The notes under the pieces are model-generated. The model was given only the letters and a program-made list of their open reading frames with translations, was not told where the DNA came from and searched no databases. Positions 6,065 through 6,859 of a DNA stretch of 6,859 bases are shown piece by piece. Position numbers and translations under genes: made by a program. This stretch comes from UBA9732 sp963606545. GTDB taxonomy: Bacteria; Spirochaetota; Spirochaetia; Sphaerochaetales; Sphaerochaetaceae. The DNA lies in the NCBI GenBank assembly GCA_963606545.1, contig CAVCYP010000068.1, forward strand, positions 1 through 6,859. Reading direction: 5' to 3'. Every line of letters starts with the position of its first letter. The first letter of the stretch is position 1.

Positions 6065-6101
6065 CTTAAAGATAACCTATTGTATTTATTCTGGTAACTT
6101 A

Positions 6102-6859
6102 TTAGTAACCAAGCTCACACATTGCATCAGCAACCTTTCTGAAACCAGCAATGTTTGCACCCTTGACGTAATTGATGTAACCGTCAGCTTCCTTGCCTTC
6201 TCTTACACATGCATCAAAGATGTTCTTCATGATGGTATGAAGTTTTGCATCAACTTCTTCTGCTGACCACTTGAGGTGCTCTGCGTTCTGGCTCATTTCA
6301 AGACCGGAAACAGCTACGCCACCAGCGTTGACTGCTTTACCTGGGCAGAATGGAATTCTTGCCTTCTGGAAAGCTGCAATAGCTTCTGGTGTGCATCCCA
6401 TGTTGGATACTTCAATAGCATACTTGACGCCGTTCTTGATAAGAAGAGCTGCATCATCGCCATTGAGCTCGTTCTGAAGAGCACAGGTGAATGCAATGTC
6501 AACTGGGAGCTCCCAAACCTTTCTACCTGGAACAAACTTAGCCCCAAACTTCTCTGCATATGGAGCAACAATGTTCTTGTTGGAATTTCTGAGCTCAAGC
6601 ATGTAATTCCACTTTTCTGGAGTTCCTACGCCCTCTTCATCAATGATGTAGCCATCTGGACCGGAAATAGCAACAACCTTAGCACCAAGCTGGGAAGCCT
6701 TCATTGCAGCGCCCCATGCAACGTTACCAAAGCCAGAAACTGAAACTCTCTTACCTTCAAAAGAATCGCCGTTAAGCTTGAGAACTTCATTTGTGAAATA
6801 CATAGCACCAAAACCTGTTGCTTCTGGTCTAATCAAAGAACCGCCCCAAGTCTGTCCCT
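6102..6859 (-). CDS. gdhA: glutamate dehydrogenase, partial (N-terminal half beyond right edge)
   Basis: The C-terminal 251 residues of a hexameric glutamate dehydrogenase, which interconverts glutamate with 2-oxoglutarate plus ammonia using NAD(P)(H). The frame stays open to the window edge (GQTWGGSLIRPEATGFG), so the TTG at 6836-6834 is an internal Leu, not the start. About 195 N-terminal residues, including the catalytic Lys region, are missing. Visible are the RPEATG motif, the Rossmann GFGNVA loop (VSGFGNVAWGAA), AISGPDGYI after the second strand, KAVNAGGVAVSGLEMSQN lining the substrate side, and the C-terminal NYVKGANIAGFRKVADAM. Phe, Pro and Asp in GFGN and SGPDG match the NAD-specific Clostridium symbiosum enzyme rather than the Ser-type E. 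coli NADP enzyme, so NAD preference is inferred. The usual PCATQNEL appears here as TCALQNEL. The gene ends in tandem TAA TAA codons followed by a strong terminator. It is convergent with the isomerase gene and probably unrelated to the importer. Confidence 0.95.
   Translation of the reverse strand, partial: GQTWGGSLIRPEATGFGAMYFTNEVLKLNGDSFEGKRVSVSGFGNVAWGAAMKASQLGAKVVAISGPDGYIIDEEGVGTPEKWNYMLELRNSNKNIVAPYAEKFGAKFVPGRKVWELPVDIAFTCALQNELNGDDAALLIKNGVKYAIEVSNMGCTPEAIAAFQKARIPFCPGKAVNAGGVAVSGLEMSQNAEHLKWSAEEVDAKLHTIMKNIFDACVREGKEADGYINYVKGANIAGFRKVADAMCELGY

Noticed and set aside
6093..6110. Imperfect inverted repeat at the dehydrogenase stop (GGTAACT and AGTAACC)
   Set aside because: Seven pairs with one mismatch, overlapping tandem stop codons; too weak to claim as a structure beside the strong terminator nearby.
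6276..6743. 155-residue plus-strand open frame antisense to glutamate dehydrogenase
   Set aside because: The minus strand encodes an unmistakable glutamate dehydrogenase here; the antisense frame has Cys/Trp/Asn-rich composition and no translation signals.
6834..6836. TTG as the start of the dehydrogenase (a 244-residue protein)
   Set aside because: The frame continues upstream as GQTWGGS to the window edge in perfect agreement with the conserved family sequence, so this codon is an internal Leu of a truncated gene.

Overview
The window is an AT-leaning bacterial segment with tightly packed genes and strong AGGAGG-type ribosome binding sites. The best guess for the source is a host- or rumen-associated spirochaete of the Treponema type. 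The reasons are an Lpl-type oligosaccharide ABC importer with an unusually large lipoprotein binding component, a relaxed lipobox (C-V-S-C), and a glutamate dehydrogenase of the clostridial/anaerobe type. A Lachnospiraceae-like Firmicute cannot be excluded from sequence alone, and no rRNA or other marker gene is present. Layout: a minus-strand operon runs from about 5011 down past the left edge. In transcription order it holds a 198-residue six-helix membrane protein of unknown function (4415-5011), an LplB/UgpA-type permease (3382-4434), an LplC/UgpE-type permease (2480-3370), a 727-residue lipoprotein solute-binding protein (233-2416), and the start of a small membrane protein cut by the window edge (1-158). 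The first three genes are translationally coupled or nearly so: a 20-nt overlap, then an 11-nt gap whose Shine-Dalgarno overlaps the preceding stop. The binding-protein gene is set off by a 63-nt gap with a perfect 8-bp stem-loop. The last partial gene lies beyond a terminator-like hairpin. No ATPase is encoded here, as is usual for this importer family, which borrows a shared MsmK/UgpC-type ATPase from elsewhere. Divergent from this operon is a plus-strand sugar phosphate isomerase/epimerase-like TIM-barrel gene (5120-6010). The 108-bp divergent intergenic region holds a good extended -10 promoter for the importer operon. A perfect 7-bp inverted repeat overlaps its -10 and the predicted transcription start, which is the expected place for a repressor operator. 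The simplest reading is a regulated carbohydrate uptake module plus one intracellular sugar-processing enzyme; the actual substrate cannot be read from the sequence. Convergent with the isomerase gene, the right end carries the C-terminal 251 residues of glutamate dehydrogenase on the minus strand (6102 to the edge), a housekeeping nitrogen/energy gene unrelated to the importer. Between the two genes is a strong intrinsic terminator for the dehydrogenase. Its stem closely resembles the hairpin behind the binding-protein gene almost 6 kb away, and both are preceded by the same octamer, which hints at a dispersed terminator or repeat family. The window holds no tRNA, rRNA, CRISPR array, insertion sequence or transposase that I can see, and no intergenic gap longer than about 110 bases.
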